Part shown: positions 1 to 8,042 of the stretch, one piece after another
Numbering within the stretch: position 1 is the first letter of the stretch
Layout: each line of letters starts with the position of its first letter
From: a virus
DNA length: 31,264 bases
IMG/VR virus record: IMGVR_UViG_3300010399_000069
Span: 1 to 31,264 of that record
Direction: 5' to 3' (one strand)
Notes under the pieces: generated by a model
The model's database searches: none
Seen by the model: only the letters and a program-made list of their open reading frames with translations
Told to the model about the DNA's origin: nothing
Translations under genes and position numbers: made by a program

Positions 1-4
1 AATT

Positions 5-178
5 ATGATACCGACAGAACTCCAGGACGCGATTGACCGTGATATCAGAGAGATTGACGAAATTATTTCCACAAATGAGCGGAGATCGAATAGCTTCCGC
101 TTATGGCGCCGTGAAAAGGTCACTTTGGTACCCGATCGGCCTATTAGTGGGGACGCTGGTTTGGTGGATCTGCAATGA
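5..178 (+). CDS. Possible small ORF starting at an ATGA junction
   Basis: The ATG at base 5 overlaps a TGA at 6-8 in another frame, the stop-start geometry used throughout this phage, so an upstream gene may end at base 8. The reading frame gives 57 residues with a helical, charged start (DAIDRDIREIDEI). It overlaps most of the 5' half of the membrane-protein frame that starts at 33, so both are unlikely to be full independent genes. It could be the true N-terminus of that protein joined through a frameshift, or a short coupled ORF. No family is recognised. Confidence 0.3.
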   Translation: MIPTELQDAIDRDIREIDEIISTNERRSNSFRLWRREKVTLVPDRPISGDAGLVDLQ

Positions 179-359
179 AGTTTTTCACTTTGATCCAGGC
201 CTCGTTAATCTATTAACCATCCTTTCAATAGAAGCCACGTTCGCTACTTCTTTAGTCCAGAGAGATCAGGCTCACCAGGAAGAGCTGATAATGAAGCAGC
301 TTAAATATATCCGCGACATCTTAGATGCCCTCAGAGAAGCCAATAAAACTAATCAGTAG
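33..359 (+). CDS. Small membrane protein, DUF1003-like
   Basis: This frame encodes 108 residues from a TTG, or 94 from the ATG at 75. Residues about 32-50 (WYPIGLLVGTLVWWICNEVF) form one hydrophobic segment. A second, FDPGLVNLLTILSIEATFATS, is followed by a charged helix rich in Q, E, K and R. The layout W..N...FDP....L..lS resembles DUF1003 and low-affinity iron permease-like membrane proteins; that resemblance is from memory and not tested. The start is uncertain: an AGGA lies upstream of the TTG, but the ATGA at 5 points to the other frame. It ends inside the dioxygenase gene (35-base overlap). Function unknown; a virion-associated or superinfection role would be a guess. Confidence 0.6.
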   Translation: MTVISERLTKLFPQMSGDRIASAYGAVKRSLWYPIGLLVGTLVWWICNEVFHFDPGLVNLLTILSIEATFATSLVQRDQAHQEELIMKQLKYIRDILDALREANKTNQ

Positions 360-897
360 TGGTTGGAACGTCGAAAGGTTAACGGTTAACCTTTTAGAGC
401 ATCCTGAATATTGGAACCGGCACGGATGGCGGAAACAAGCATACGCCCACACGGATATGAGCGACATATGGGTTCGGTATAACGACATAAAGAACCTAGG
501 TCCGCATTTCAACGATGAACACGAATCCGTGTGGTACCCAATTGCTTCCGAAGTACCGAGACTCGTGGATCTAAGCCACGAAGTCCTGGACTATGTACGA
601 GGAGAAAAACTTGGCGGTGTTCTCATTACACGCATTCCACCAGGCGGCTCTGTTAAGCCTCATATTGACTACGGGTGGCATGCACGATTTTACGATAAGT
701 TTGCAGTGCAGCTTCGCGCTGATGTAGGTCAGGCGTTCTGTTTCGAGGACGAGATCCTGCAGCCAGAGACCGGCGATCTGTACACCTTTGATAATTCCAA
801 GCTCCATTGGGTAGTAAACGACTCTCCGGTGGATCGCGTAACGATGATTATTTGCATCAGGAATCCTAATAATGCCCTATGTAAACTTGCAGCCTAG
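325..897 (+). CDS. Aspartyl/asparaginyl beta-hydroxylase-like 2OG-Fe(II) dioxygenase
   Basis: A 190-residue protein with a double-stranded beta-helix dioxygenase pattern. H113 and D115 form the HxD iron motif in VKPHIDYGWH, H161 is the distal iron ligand in KLHWVVN, and R171 in DRVTMII sits where 2-oxoglutarate is usually bound. The family hydroxylates Asp or Asn side chains or related substrates; which substrate a phage copy uses is unknown. The start overlaps the previous gene by 35 bases and has no clear Shine-Dalgarno, so a later start is possible. A 21-base perfect palindrome (374-394) lies in its first codons. It sits between a membrane protein and the virion-protein genes, so modification of a virion or host protein is plausible but not shown. 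Confidence 0.8.
   Translation: MPSEKPIKLISSGWNVERLTVNLLEHPEYWNRHGWRKQAYAHTDMSDIWVRYNDIKNLGPHFNDEHESVWYPIASEVPRLVDLSHEVLDYVRGEKLGGVLITRIPPGGSVKPHIDYGWHARFYDKFAVQLRADVGQAFCFEDEILQPETGDLYTFDNSKLHWVVNDSPVDRVTMIICIRNPNNALCKLAA
374..394. repeat. Dispersed palindrome, copy 1 (GGTTAAC-G-GTTAACC core)
   Basis: Arms of 10 bases (374-383 and 385-394) are perfect inverted copies around one central base. The core matches the GTTAAC-type half-sites found elsewhere in the window. It lies just after the stop of the membrane protein and within the start of the dioxygenase gene. It could be an operator. Confidence 0.6.
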
Positions 898-1063
898 CGA
901 GTACATTACGTTCGATCTGTACTTCGCTTCGCTGACATCTATGCAGTTTCATCCAGGGGCAGGTACCAAAGAACACAAGGCACTGTCCCTAGAAGAGTGT
1001 AGAGCAAAGGCCCTAGAAATGATTAAACTAAGACGGGAGGTCACATGCCTTGGGGTGCAGTAA
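872..1063 (+). CDS. Small conserved-type phage protein, function unknown
   Basis: A 63-residue protein that starts inside the dioxygenase gene (26-base overlap) with an AGGA about ten bases upstream, and ends 19 bases inside the next gene. The overlaps on both sides fit the tight coupling of this operon. The sequence has an aromatic N-terminal half (YITFDLYFAS) and a basic helical C-terminal half (ALEMIKLRRE). No family is recognised. Its place directly before the internal virion proteins suggests expression with them. Confidence 0.6.
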   Translation: MPYVNLQPSEYITFDLYFASLTSMQFHPGAGTKEHKALSLEECRAKALEMIKLRREVTCLGVQ

Positions 1064-2196
1064 TCGGAGCAGTAGGCGCCGTAGCTAGCGGAGCCATGAG
1101 TTCCAACGCCGCAGGGCAGAATGCCCAGGCGGCCCAAAATATAGCCAACCAAGATTTGGCTTACACAGCCCCGTACGGCATGAATACGGGGATCGGTAAT
1201 ACCTCGTTCTCGTCTACCGGGAATGGCAACCAGGCTTACTCTAGTCTCAGCGCCCCGTACCAAGGGCTAGAACAAGGGATGCTCGGTAGTGCTGGTGGGT
1301 TCCTTGGTAGCCTAGATCAGATGGGGGCAAACGGCGGATTCTCCCCGTTCCTCCAGAATGCATATTCACAGTATCAAAACTCACTGCCAGGCGCCGGAGG
1401 CGCGGGATTCAATAGTCTATATGGGCAAGCTTTCGGAAACAATCTTGGGACAGCTAATGCCTTCGGAGGAGCGGCTAACGGACTCCTCGGAGCCCTTGGA
1501 AACTTTAATCCCACCCAAGCTGGCGCAAACTACACCAATCTCCTTGCCCAGCAAACAGCCCCAGCTAACGCTCTCGCCGCTCAAAACCTCACTCAAAGCT
1601 TATTTAACTCCGGAGGTCTTGGCTCAACTGGAGGCGCTAACGCACTCCAAGCCCTAGGGAACATGCAGAGCCAGCAGTACGTTGGCCAGCAAGTCGCGGG
1701 GCAGCAGCTCGGTCTCCAGCAGCAAGGGCTCTTGGGTAGCTTGGCTGGCCAGTACGGTGGTCTAAGCAATTCGATGAATAGCACCAATTTCGGCATGGGG
1801 GCCAATCTCAACGATCTGCTTTACGGACGGCAGCTCGGACAGGCCCAGCAAGGCTTCCAGAACGCCCTCGGACTCAATCAGAGTGCTCTCCAGAATATGG
1901 GGGCGTACTCCGGGCTGGCTTCCGGTCTCCTAGGTGGCGGCATGAACATCGACAATGCTCTGCTCAATCAGATGCAGGTTGCTGCGAACATGGGCGCTCA
2001 GCGTACTGGAGCGGCTACCACGGCAGGAGGCATCAATCTGGCAGGACAGCTTGCTCAGAACAACACCAACGCGGCCATCGGCAACGGTCTCATAAACGGT
2101 CTTGCGGGGGCCAATTGGGCGGGGTTATTCGGTGGTGGTGGTAACGGGAACACGCCGTACAACAATGCCATAGCGGCAGCCGGGATGATGAGTTAA
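1045..2196 (+). CDS. Gly/Ala/Asn/Gln-rich internal virion (DNA ejection) protein
   Basis: A 383-residue protein preceded by a strong Shine-Dalgarno (GGGAGGT, about five bases before the ATG). The N-terminus (WGAVIGAVGAVASGAMSSNA) is a small-residue hydrophobic stretch, followed by an Asn/Gln-rich helix (AAGQNAQAAQNIANQD). This pattern is typical of phage ejection proteins like T7 gp14 that enter the host envelope. The rest is low-complexity, rich in G, N, Q, A and L, with repeated LGSLAGQ- and LLG-type segments. As first of three consecutive structural genes before the lysozyme it matches the gp14-gp15-gp16 order of T7-like phages. The role is inferred from composition and position. Confidence 0.65.
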   Translation: MPWGAVIGAVGAVASGAMSSNAAGQNAQAAQNIANQDLAYTAPYGMNTGIGNTSFSSTGNGNQAYSSLSAPYQGLEQGMLGSAGGFLGSLDQMGANGGFSPFLQNAYSQYQNSLPGAGGAGFNSLYGQAFGNNLGTANAFGGAANGLLGALGNFNPTQAGANYTNLLAQQTAPANALAAQNLTQSLFNSGGLGSTGGANALQALGNMQSQQYVGQQVAGQQLGLQQQGLLGSLAGQYGGLSNSMNSTNFGMGANLNDLLYGRQLGQAQQGFQNALGLNQSALQNMGAYSGLASGLLGGGMNIDNALLNQMQVAANMGAQRTGAATTAGGINLAGQLAQNNTNAAIGNGLINGLAGANWAGLFGGGGNGNTPYNNAIAAAGMMS

Positions 2197-2200
2197 AATT

Positions 2201-3652
2201 ATGTTCGACGAACTATTTCCGGGAATGGGTATGATGAGCGGTATGGGTATGGACCCCTACGGCATGATGGGTCTCGGCTCGATACCGCAGTACAAGACTC
2301 CGGGAGCTGATGTATTCTCCAATCTAGGCATCTCCAGTCCTCAGCAGCAGGAGCTTAAAGGTATCCAGATGCAGAACATGCTCCAGCAATCTCAGATCAT
2401 GAGACAGCGCGAGATAATGCAGATGCAGATGATGGGGAACAATATGGGGGTCAGTTCCGCGGGGCTTGCTTCCGGCTTCAATGCCCCTATGCTTATGGCT
2501 ATGGGCGGTATGCAGTCCCCCATCGGTCCACAGCTCTCCCAAGGCATCAACTCTCTTATTGCCATGAGACAAGGGCAGGGACAGGGTGGCATGGTTCCCA
2601 TGGGTCCGCAAGCGATGGCTTCCCAGAATGTAGATCCTAGCCAGATTATCGCTCAAGCCGTTCAGCAGAACGGGGGCGATCTAGGAAAGGGATATAAGGC
2701 CGCTGCCGATCAGTTGTCGAAGATTGCAGATGCAAAGAACGACGACAATATGCGGATGATGGCTACACGCCTCTACCAGCAGGCCCAAGAGGCTCAGCAG
2801 AAAGAGGACACTGTGGCGGCGAATAATGCCAAGAGTAATGCCCAAGCCAACGAGGCCAATACTAGAGCGAACAGCATCAATGCACAGCTTACCAAGCCTG
2901 TTCCGATGGGAACGGGGCACGATGCTAGCGGTAACGAAGGACTTGTGCAGTCGGTGTATAATCCCAAGACTAAGAACTGGAGCTACACTTCCGGGTTTTG
3001 GGGACCCTCTTTGGCCTACGCTATCCCCAATTCCCCTGGTGGAGCAGACAAGAATCTGGATAGCTTCCAGAACCTTGCCGAAACATCCTCTAAGACTACT
3101 GCCAGAATTGGACAACTTCAGGACATGGTTCGTAATGGCGCACCCATTGGGTGGGCTCAGGACGGAGCTAGTTTCTTTAATGACGTCCTAGGTACCTTGA
3201 AGCAGGTAATGCCGGGCAATCCGGATGTACCGTCTGACGTCAAGAACTACATGAAGCAAAACTTCGGTCAGACCTTCCAAGGATGGGCCAACAAAGGAGA
3301 ACTAGGAGAATCTACGGCCCAGGATCTGGTTATGACCGTGGCTTCCGGATATGCCGGAGGCCGCCAAGTATCTAAAAACGATGTACAGAGAGCTGAGGCC
3401 GTTGTAGGACTTGCTACAAGCAACCCCGAAACCCTCATCCCGTTGCTGGATAACGTAAAGCAACGTATATCCCAAGATACGGATAGGGCATACCAGTTCT
3501 ACAAGGCTCGTGGAGTAGGTATGGGACCTATGGCCAGTAGGTATGGGCAATCACTAGACTCAGTGTATGGCACGTACAAGCAGCAGATTGCGACGCCACA
3601 GGGCGGCGGAACTGCCCGTAGACCTATCTCCGACTTCTACCATCCACAATAA
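2201..3652 (+). CDS. Internal virion-type structural protein, Met/Gly/Gln-rich N-terminus
   Basis: A 483-residue protein starting four bases after the previous stop. The first 140 residues are unusually rich in Met, Gly and Gln (GMGMMSGMGMDPYGMMG). The middle is an Ala/Asn/Gln-rich helical region that looks like coiled coil. The C-terminal half from about residue 270 is ordinary globular sequence ending in a basic, proline-containing tail. Its stop overlaps the next start (TAATG). By position it corresponds to the second internal core protein of a T7-like virion (gp15 slot). No catalytic motif is seen. Confidence 0.55.
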   Translation: MFDELFPGMGMMSGMGMDPYGMMGLGSIPQYKTPGADVFSNLGISSPQQQELKGIQMQNMLQQSQIMRQREIMQMQMMGNNMGVSSAGLASGFNAPMLMAMGGMQSPIGPQLSQGINSLIAMRQGQGQGGMVPMGPQAMASQNVDPSQIIAQAVQQNGGDLGKGYKAAADQLSKIADAKNDDNMRMMATRLYQQAQEAQQKEDTVAANNAKSNAQANEANTRANSINAQLTKPVPMGTGHDASGNEGLVQSVYNPKTKNWSYTSGFWGPSLAYAIPNSPGGADKNLDSFQNLAETSSKTTARIGQLQDMVRNGAPIGWAQDGASFFNDVLGTLKQVMPGNPDVPSDVKNYMKQNFGQTFQGWANKGELGESTAQDLVMTVASGYAGGRQVSKNDVQRAEAVVGLATSNPETLIPLLDNVKQRISQDTDRAYQFYKARGVGMGPMASRYGQSLDSVYGTYKQQIATPQGGGTARRPISDFYHPQ

Positions 3653-6597
3653 TGGCTACTTTCGATCTACAAGGCGCACTCCAGGCCGGGCATTCGATGT
3701 CCGACGTGGCCCAATATCTTTCGCAGCAGAATAAGTTCGATTACGTCGGTGCAAGGAAAGAGGGTTATAGCGACCAGGACATTGTAAATGAAATGATGGG
3801 GCGAATGAATCCCCAAGCAGCGGCTAAAGTCGCACCTAGTCCGCAGGTTCCGTTCCAGTCTACTCCTACCCCGGCATATCAGCCCATTAAACCTACCGGG
3901 GATTATGGTGGCGTAGCCGTAGGTCCTTTTGGCGCTGGCTCGATGCCCAATATGTACACTCCGGGGCAGCTACAGGCTGCTCAGCAAGGCGTCAATGTGG
4001 ATGCCAATGCAGGGGTGGATACGGCTAGGGCTAATTTCCAGGCTACCCAAGATAAGCGAGATGCTATTGTAGCCCAAGAGATTAAGGCTAAATACGGTCC
4101 TAATACACCCACCAGAAGCGGTACGGACGGCCTAGAGTTCTACAACGCCAAGGCTGATGGAGGCAGGGGCCAGTGGCAGAGTGCGGGAGACTCGTTTGGT
4201 GGTAAGGCTGTAAACGCCATTCCGGCCACCACGGAAGCTATCGGGTCGACTGCTGGTGGACTGGTGCCGTGGGAGACCGTAGGTATGGCTGGCGGAGCGG
4301 CGGCCGGCAGACTTACAGGGGACCTGCTCAAGAACGCCGTAGGTACGGCGCTGTACCCCCAGGATGTCAAAGACTTCCCTAGCTTGGCTCAAATGAGTAA
4401 GGATGCCTTAAGCCAGGGAGCAATGACCTTGACTGGAGGCTTGGCTATGTCCGCCGTGCCTGCCGGCTTCAGGATGGCGTTCCGGGGGCAAGATATACTC
4501 AAGAATCCGGCAGCGATTAGATCGGTCCTTCAGAGCTATTGGACTAATTTACCCAAGGTTCAGCAAATGAACGCGGCTCTTACGGCTGCGGGCAAAGACC
4601 CGTTGAATATGTCCGTATTCCGTATTGCGTCTATGTCGGATAGCCCGACGGAGGCGCAGAACTCTGTAGCTCTCAATGCGGTGGACAAGGAGCAGGTACT
4701 GGCTGCTCGTAGCGAGGACGCCTCTGCTCGACTCCAGCAGAAACAGCAGTACAACCAGCATGCTGTGGAAGACTACTGGATGACGCAGCAAAAAGATCCG
4801 TACAACTACAACAACATCACTCAGCAGAATTGGCAGTCCAATCTTAACCGCATCTTCCAGAACTTCAAGGATCGGATGCTTGGCCCAGCTCAGCAGGACG
4901 CGGACAACGCTGTTCAGCAAGCCATGCAGGCGGCTCAGCAGAGCAAGTCCCCTGGACAACTACCGCTGTCTACTATGGGGCAGACGGTTCGGGATGCTAT
5001 TGTAAAGCACTACGATACCTCACGAGCCCAAGTCACCGGCGACTACGCAGCCTATGAGGATCTCGCTAAGTACCAACCTAATGGCGTCTCTTCTAGCATT
5101 AAAATCCCGCTTACGGATGATGCTATGAGTATGCAACGGGCGTTCGGGCATCTATCCGAGAACGGTCTTACAGCAGCCCAGCGGGCCCAAGGTGCCAGAT
5201 ATCTACTTAATCTCCAGCCCGGCGTAAACTTCGCGGATCAGACCTTGGACCTAGCCTTGGTAGATCGTACCATCAAGGATATGAGAGAAGAGTCCCGGAA
5301 CGCTGCCAGCGGCTCGGTGTCCGACGGAATGAGTTCAGCTAACCGCAATAGGCTCCTCGGAACCTTCGTAGATATGCGCCGGCAGTTCATGGAGCAACCC
5401 GGCAACGAGGCTCTATATGCAGCTCTCACAAAAGCAGAAGCCTCACAGTCCCGGCATTCGGCCGAGTTTCAACGAGGCTTCGTAGGTGACTTCCTTACTA
5501 GGGATGACAATAAGAATTATACGATTTCAGATCCTACTATGCTCCACTACTTCTTGACTAGTGGACGGAGAGGTACCCCGGACGTGGAAGGTGCTAGGCA
5601 GCTAGCGGCTCTTGTCAATGGTGATGCCCCTTCGCATAGCGCCATACTGGATTACGCCCACGCGCTGTATCAAAGTGATTACACCGATGTCCTTGGGGAA
5701 AGCGCAGGCAAATACGCGGGCAGCCGTATTTTATCTCCTACCAAGAATACCCTCTGGAATGAGGAAGTAATGCCTGCCTTGGACCCGTTCTTGACTACGC
5801 AGGAAAGAGCACAATTTAGGCAACTAGGCGGTCTGTCCAAGGGCGTTGCTATTAGTAAAGAGAAGCTGGCTAATGCCCAGGAAGCGTGGACTTCCAGTGA
5901 TCCTGGTTCACTCGAAGATAGACTCAGTAATGAGACCTTCATCGGTCAGTTCTTTAACAAGAACACAGGATTTGCTGATCAGAATCTCGGGTTCATTAAG
6001 AACCGACTAGACGGTATAGGTACCGGCAACACAGATGCCATAGATTTGACCAGAGCGGGCATCGTCAACGCCCTGAACGACAAGGCAAGGAAGAACGGCA
6101 TTCTCGATCCGAACAAGCTCTTTAATATCTATTCTCCGCTACGAGATCGCTTCCAAGCCTATTTCGGTAAGCAGTACGTGAAGAATATGGATACGCTGCT
6201 GCCGGTAATGAAAGGCCTAGAGACCAATCCTAGGTGGGGTGGTAAGAGTAGCTTTACGGCTGATCCGTACTCTGGTCAGTCAAAGCTAGGGTATTGGGTT
6301 CGATATGGACTACTCGGCCCTCTCAGCAGCGACAATCGCAAGCTTACCATCATGGAGAACATACGGGCACAGTCGTACTACAGCAGGCTAGAAAGAGCTA
6401 TGTACGATCCGGAGGAGCTACAGAAGCTGGCAAGCGATATGTCTAAGTTCGGTTTCCGGGCCAATCGAGCCAGAGCGGCATCAGGGGCTGGGACTGCGGC
6501 AGGCATTTATAATAGCCCCACGGATCGCGCTCCGAAGGGCAGCTCCTTGCCGCAAGATAAGCAGCAGGGCCAGGGATTGAATACTAGTAGCTACTAA
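3652..6597 (+). CDS. Large internal virion protein (gp16-position ejection protein)
   Basis: A 981-residue protein, the largest in the window, coupled to the previous gene by TAATG. The N-terminus has a short helical motif (FDYVGARKEGYSDQDIVNEM) of the GYSDxEI type common at the start of phage injection and tape-measure-like proteins. Residues about 180-270 are Gly/Ala-rich and hydrophobic (GSTAGGLVPWETVGMAGGAAAG), compatible with membrane insertion. The rest is mostly helical. No lysozyme or transglycosylase motif was seen, although T7 gp16 has one. The assignment rests on size, order and the lysis genes that follow. Confidence 0.6.
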   Translation: MATFDLQGALQAGHSMSDVAQYLSQQNKFDYVGARKEGYSDQDIVNEMMGRMNPQAAAKVAPSPQVPFQSTPTPAYQPIKPTGDYGGVAVGPFGAGSMPNMYTPGQLQAAQQGVNVDANAGVDTARANFQATQDKRDAIVAQEIKAKYGPNTPTRSGTDGLEFYNAKADGGRGQWQSAGDSFGGKAVNAIPATTEAIGSTAGGLVPWETVGMAGGAAAGRLTGDLLKNAVGTALYPQDVKDFPSLAQMSKDALSQGAMTLTGGLAMSAVPAGFRMAFRGQDILKNPAAIRSVLQSYWTNLPKVQQMNAALTAAGKDPLNMSVFRIASMSDSPTEAQNSVALNAVDKEQVLAARSEDASARLQQKQQYNQHAVEDYWMTQQKDPYNYNNITQQNWQSNLNRIFQNFKDRMLGPAQQDADNAVQQAMQAAQQSKSPGQLPLSTMGQTVRDAIVKHYDTSRAQVTGDYAAYEDLAKYQPNGVSSSIKIPLTDDAMSMQRAFGHLSENGLTAAQRAQGARYLLNLQPGVNFADQTLDLALVDRTIKDMREESRNAASGSVSDGMSSANRNRLLGTFVDMRRQFMEQPGNEALYAALTKAEASQSRHSAEFQRGFVGDFLTRDDNKNYTISDPTMLHYFLTSGRRGTPDVEGARQLAALVNGDAPSHSAILDYAHALYQSDYTDVLGESAGKYAGSRILSPTKNTLWNEEVMPALDPFLTTQERAQFRQLGGLSKGVAISKEKLANAQEAWTSSDPGSLEDRLSNETFIGQFFNKNTGFADQNLGFIKNRLDGIGTGNTDAIDLTRAGIVNALNDKARKNGILDPNKLFNIYSPLRDRFQAYFGKQYVKNMDTLLPVMKGLETNPRWGGKSSFTADPYSGQSKLGYWVRYGLLGPLSSDNRKLTIMENIRAQSYYSRLERAMYDPEELQKLASDMSKFGFRANRARAASGAGTAAGIYNSPTDRAPKGSSLPQDKQQGQGLNTSSY

Positions 6598-6615
6598 AGT
6601 TTAACATGTTAAACT
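6598..6615. repeat. Dispersed palindrome, copy 2, centred on the lysozyme start codon
   Basis: An 18-base perfect palindrome with core GTTTAACATGTTAAAC. The CATG centre contains the ATG of the lysozyme gene, so its first codons are ATG TTA AAC. It fills the gap after the virion-protein stop and replaces any recognisable Shine-Dalgarno. It could bind a repressor as DNA or fold as an RNA hairpin with AUG in the loop. Confidence 0.7.
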
Positions 6616-7031
6616 CAGACCAAGAAGCAATCCTAGTCGCTAGGCTCAACCGAACCGAGGGACGGCGAAATAAACCGTATATAGATACTGTAGGGAAGAT
6701 CACGATAGGGGTAGGGCACAATCTCACGGCTAAAGGGCTCCCAGGTCCAATGATCGACGAACTCCTTAGCGGGGACATTGCCGATGCAACGCAGGAAGCC
6801 GAGAGTCTCCCCGTCTACACTTACCTCGATCCCATAAGGCAGACCGTGCTGGTAGATATGGTCTTTAATATGGGCGTCAATGACGTCAAAGAGTTCGTCA
6901 ATATGCTTTCCGCCATCAAGCGACGGGATTACGCCACTGCGGCATCTTGTATGCTTCAAAGTAAATGGGCCGACCAAGTGGGTAGTCGGGCAATCGAGCT
7001 GGCTAGAATTATGAGTACGGGGCAATTATGA
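6606..7031 (+). CDS. Endolysin: T4-type lysozyme (GH24 muramidase)
   Basis: A 141-residue protein. E18, D27 and T33 in NRTEGRRNKPYIDTVGKI-T reproduce the E-8-D-5-T spacing of the T4 lysozyme catalytic triad (E11, D20, T26). The flanking TIGVGHN is the standard GH24 motif, and QTVLVDMVFNMG matches the second conserved helix. It cleaves the N-acetylmuramic acid to N-acetylglucosamine bond of peptidoglycan at lysis. No signal peptide or SAR segment is evident, so release by a holin is expected. The length is normal for the family, and the start lies in the palindrome at 6598-6615. Confidence 0.95.
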   Translation: MLNSDQEAILVARLNRTEGRRNKPYIDTVGKITIGVGHNLTAKGLPGPMIDELLSGDIADATQEAESLPVYTYLDPIRQTVLVDMVFNMGVNDVKEFVNMLSAIKRRDYATAASCMLQSKWADQVGSRAIELARIMSTGQL

Positions 7032-7285
7032 GTCGCCTAGGTAATGTTCTTATTGGATTGGATCTGTTTGCGTCTACGCTTACCGGGGGGCTTCCAGGTA
7101 CCACTCTCAGCGGCCGAACAGGCTCTAATTATCTTAAAGGTAACCTGCGTGGCAAAGTCTTTTGTCCAATCATAGATGTGTTTATGCACTTGGTGAGGGC
7201 TTACCCGACGTGGCACGGGCATTGTGTTCACGCTATTCAAGGGGACAAGGATAGGGCGGAGGCTATAATCAAAGATGGAGCCTAG
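7028..7285 (+). CDS. Small conserved phage protein of the lysis region
   Basis: An 85-residue protein coupled to the lysozyme by ATGA. The N-terminus (NVLIGLDLFASTLTGGLPGTTLSGRTG) and the later GHCVHAI resemble a family of short proteins often found beside lysis genes in phages and prophages and never assigned a clear function. One Cys and several His occur in the C-terminal half (FCPIIDVFMH, WHGHCVHAI), so metal binding is possible. No membrane segment is convincing. Confidence 0.65.
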   Translation: MSRLGNVLIGLDLFASTLTGGLPGTTLSGRTGSNYLKGNLRGKVFCPIIDVFMHLVRAYPTWHGHCVHAIQGDKDRAEAIIKDGA

Positions 7286-7287
7286 AC

Positions 7288-7632
7288 TTGAAACAGAGTA
7301 CGCTAGAGAGGATGTGGAAGGAGCTAAACGACACTTTCTTCGGTGGCTGTCTCAACGAGATTCCTATACGCCTGACGAGATCGAAGCAGCTCTACGGGTA
7401 TTTCACGCATACTACGAACAGCGGCAAGCCCGTTATTCGCATAAGCGGGCATCTTAATAGCACGGAAGAAGAGTTCCGGGATACGCTTCTTCACGAGATG
7501 GTCCATCAAGCTATCCACCAATTCGGACTCAGGGATGATGAGGACCATGGCACGATATTCCACCAAATAGCAGAGCGTATAGGGGTCAAACGAGATTACC
7601 ATGGTTTATACGACTTTGAAACTTATAGCTGA
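7288..7632 (+). CDS. SprT-like zinc metalloprotein
   Basis: A 114-residue protein. It has the HExxH zinc site (H69-E70-M-V-H73 in LHEMVHQAI) and a third ligand candidate at H87 in EDHGTIFHQIAERI, the SprT-like arrangement. SprT/Spartan-type domains are metal-dependent proteases, best known for DNA-protein crosslink repair in eukaryotes; phage copies are small and uncharacterised. The start is a TTG at 7288; an ATG at 7312 (MWKELND) is an alternative that keeps the whole domain. It sits between the lysis-region protein and the holin candidate, so its role may be late rather than in replication. Confidence 0.8.
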   Translation: MKQSTLERMWKELNDTFFGGCLNEIPIRLTRSKQLYGYFTHTTNSGKPVIRISGHLNSTEEEFRDTLLHEMVHQAIHQFGLRDDEDHGTIFHQIAERIGVKRDYHGLYDFETYS

Positions 7633-7643
7633 GGTATAAAGCT

Positions 7644-8042
7644 GTGGGTGCTACAATTTCGAGTCTAGTTAGTGGGCTGATTAGTCCAGTAGTTAGCTAT
7701 TTCCAGAACAAGGCTACACTGGCTGCTCAGGCCAAGGCGCAGCAGCTTGCATTAAACGACGCCATTAACCAGAGACAGTGCGACCTTGTAAAGCAAGGGC
7801 TAGCTGCGGATGCGGCGTGGGAGATGGCTTCCATTGCTGCTGGGCAGAGCAGCCGAAACTTCGAACTATATGTAGTCTCGGTTCCTCTTGTCCTGTGCTT
7901 CACTAAATGGGCGTACTTAGTTAAGAACGGGTTTGATGCTATCTCCCACACACCGGAGTGGTTTCAGCTAGTCTTTATTACCATCTTCCTTGCAAATTAT
8001 GGCGTCCGATTCTGGCGCCGCAATATAGCATCGGACACTTAA
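7644..8042 (+). CDS. Holin-like membrane protein
   Basis: A 132-residue protein with a GTG start and GAGGT eight bases upstream. The N-terminal part is a Gln/Ala-rich helix (KATLAAQAKAQQLALNDAIN). Two hydrophobic segments follow: about residues 75-92 (LYVVSVPLVLCFTKWAYL) and 108-123 (FQLVFITIFLANYGVRF), ending in a basic tail. The arrangement AADxxWE, a Pro-containing membrane segment, tPeWfq, a second segment and a basic end is familiar from small phage proteins annotated as holins. Position after the endolysin supports this. Its last 75 bases overlap the convergent SLOG gene. Confidence 0.65.
   Translation: MGATISSLVSGLISPVVSYFQNKATLAAQAKAQQLALNDAINQRQCDLVKQGLAADAAWEMASIAAGQSSRNFELYVVSVPLVLCFTKWAYLVKNGFDAISHTPEWFQLVFITIFLANYGVRFWRRNIASDT

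Noticed and set aside
7275-7457. 60-residue plus-strand ORF overlapping the SprT-like gene
   Set aside because: The HExxH and HGxxFH motifs lie in the other frame (7288-7632), and the overlap is nearly complete, so this is a shadow.
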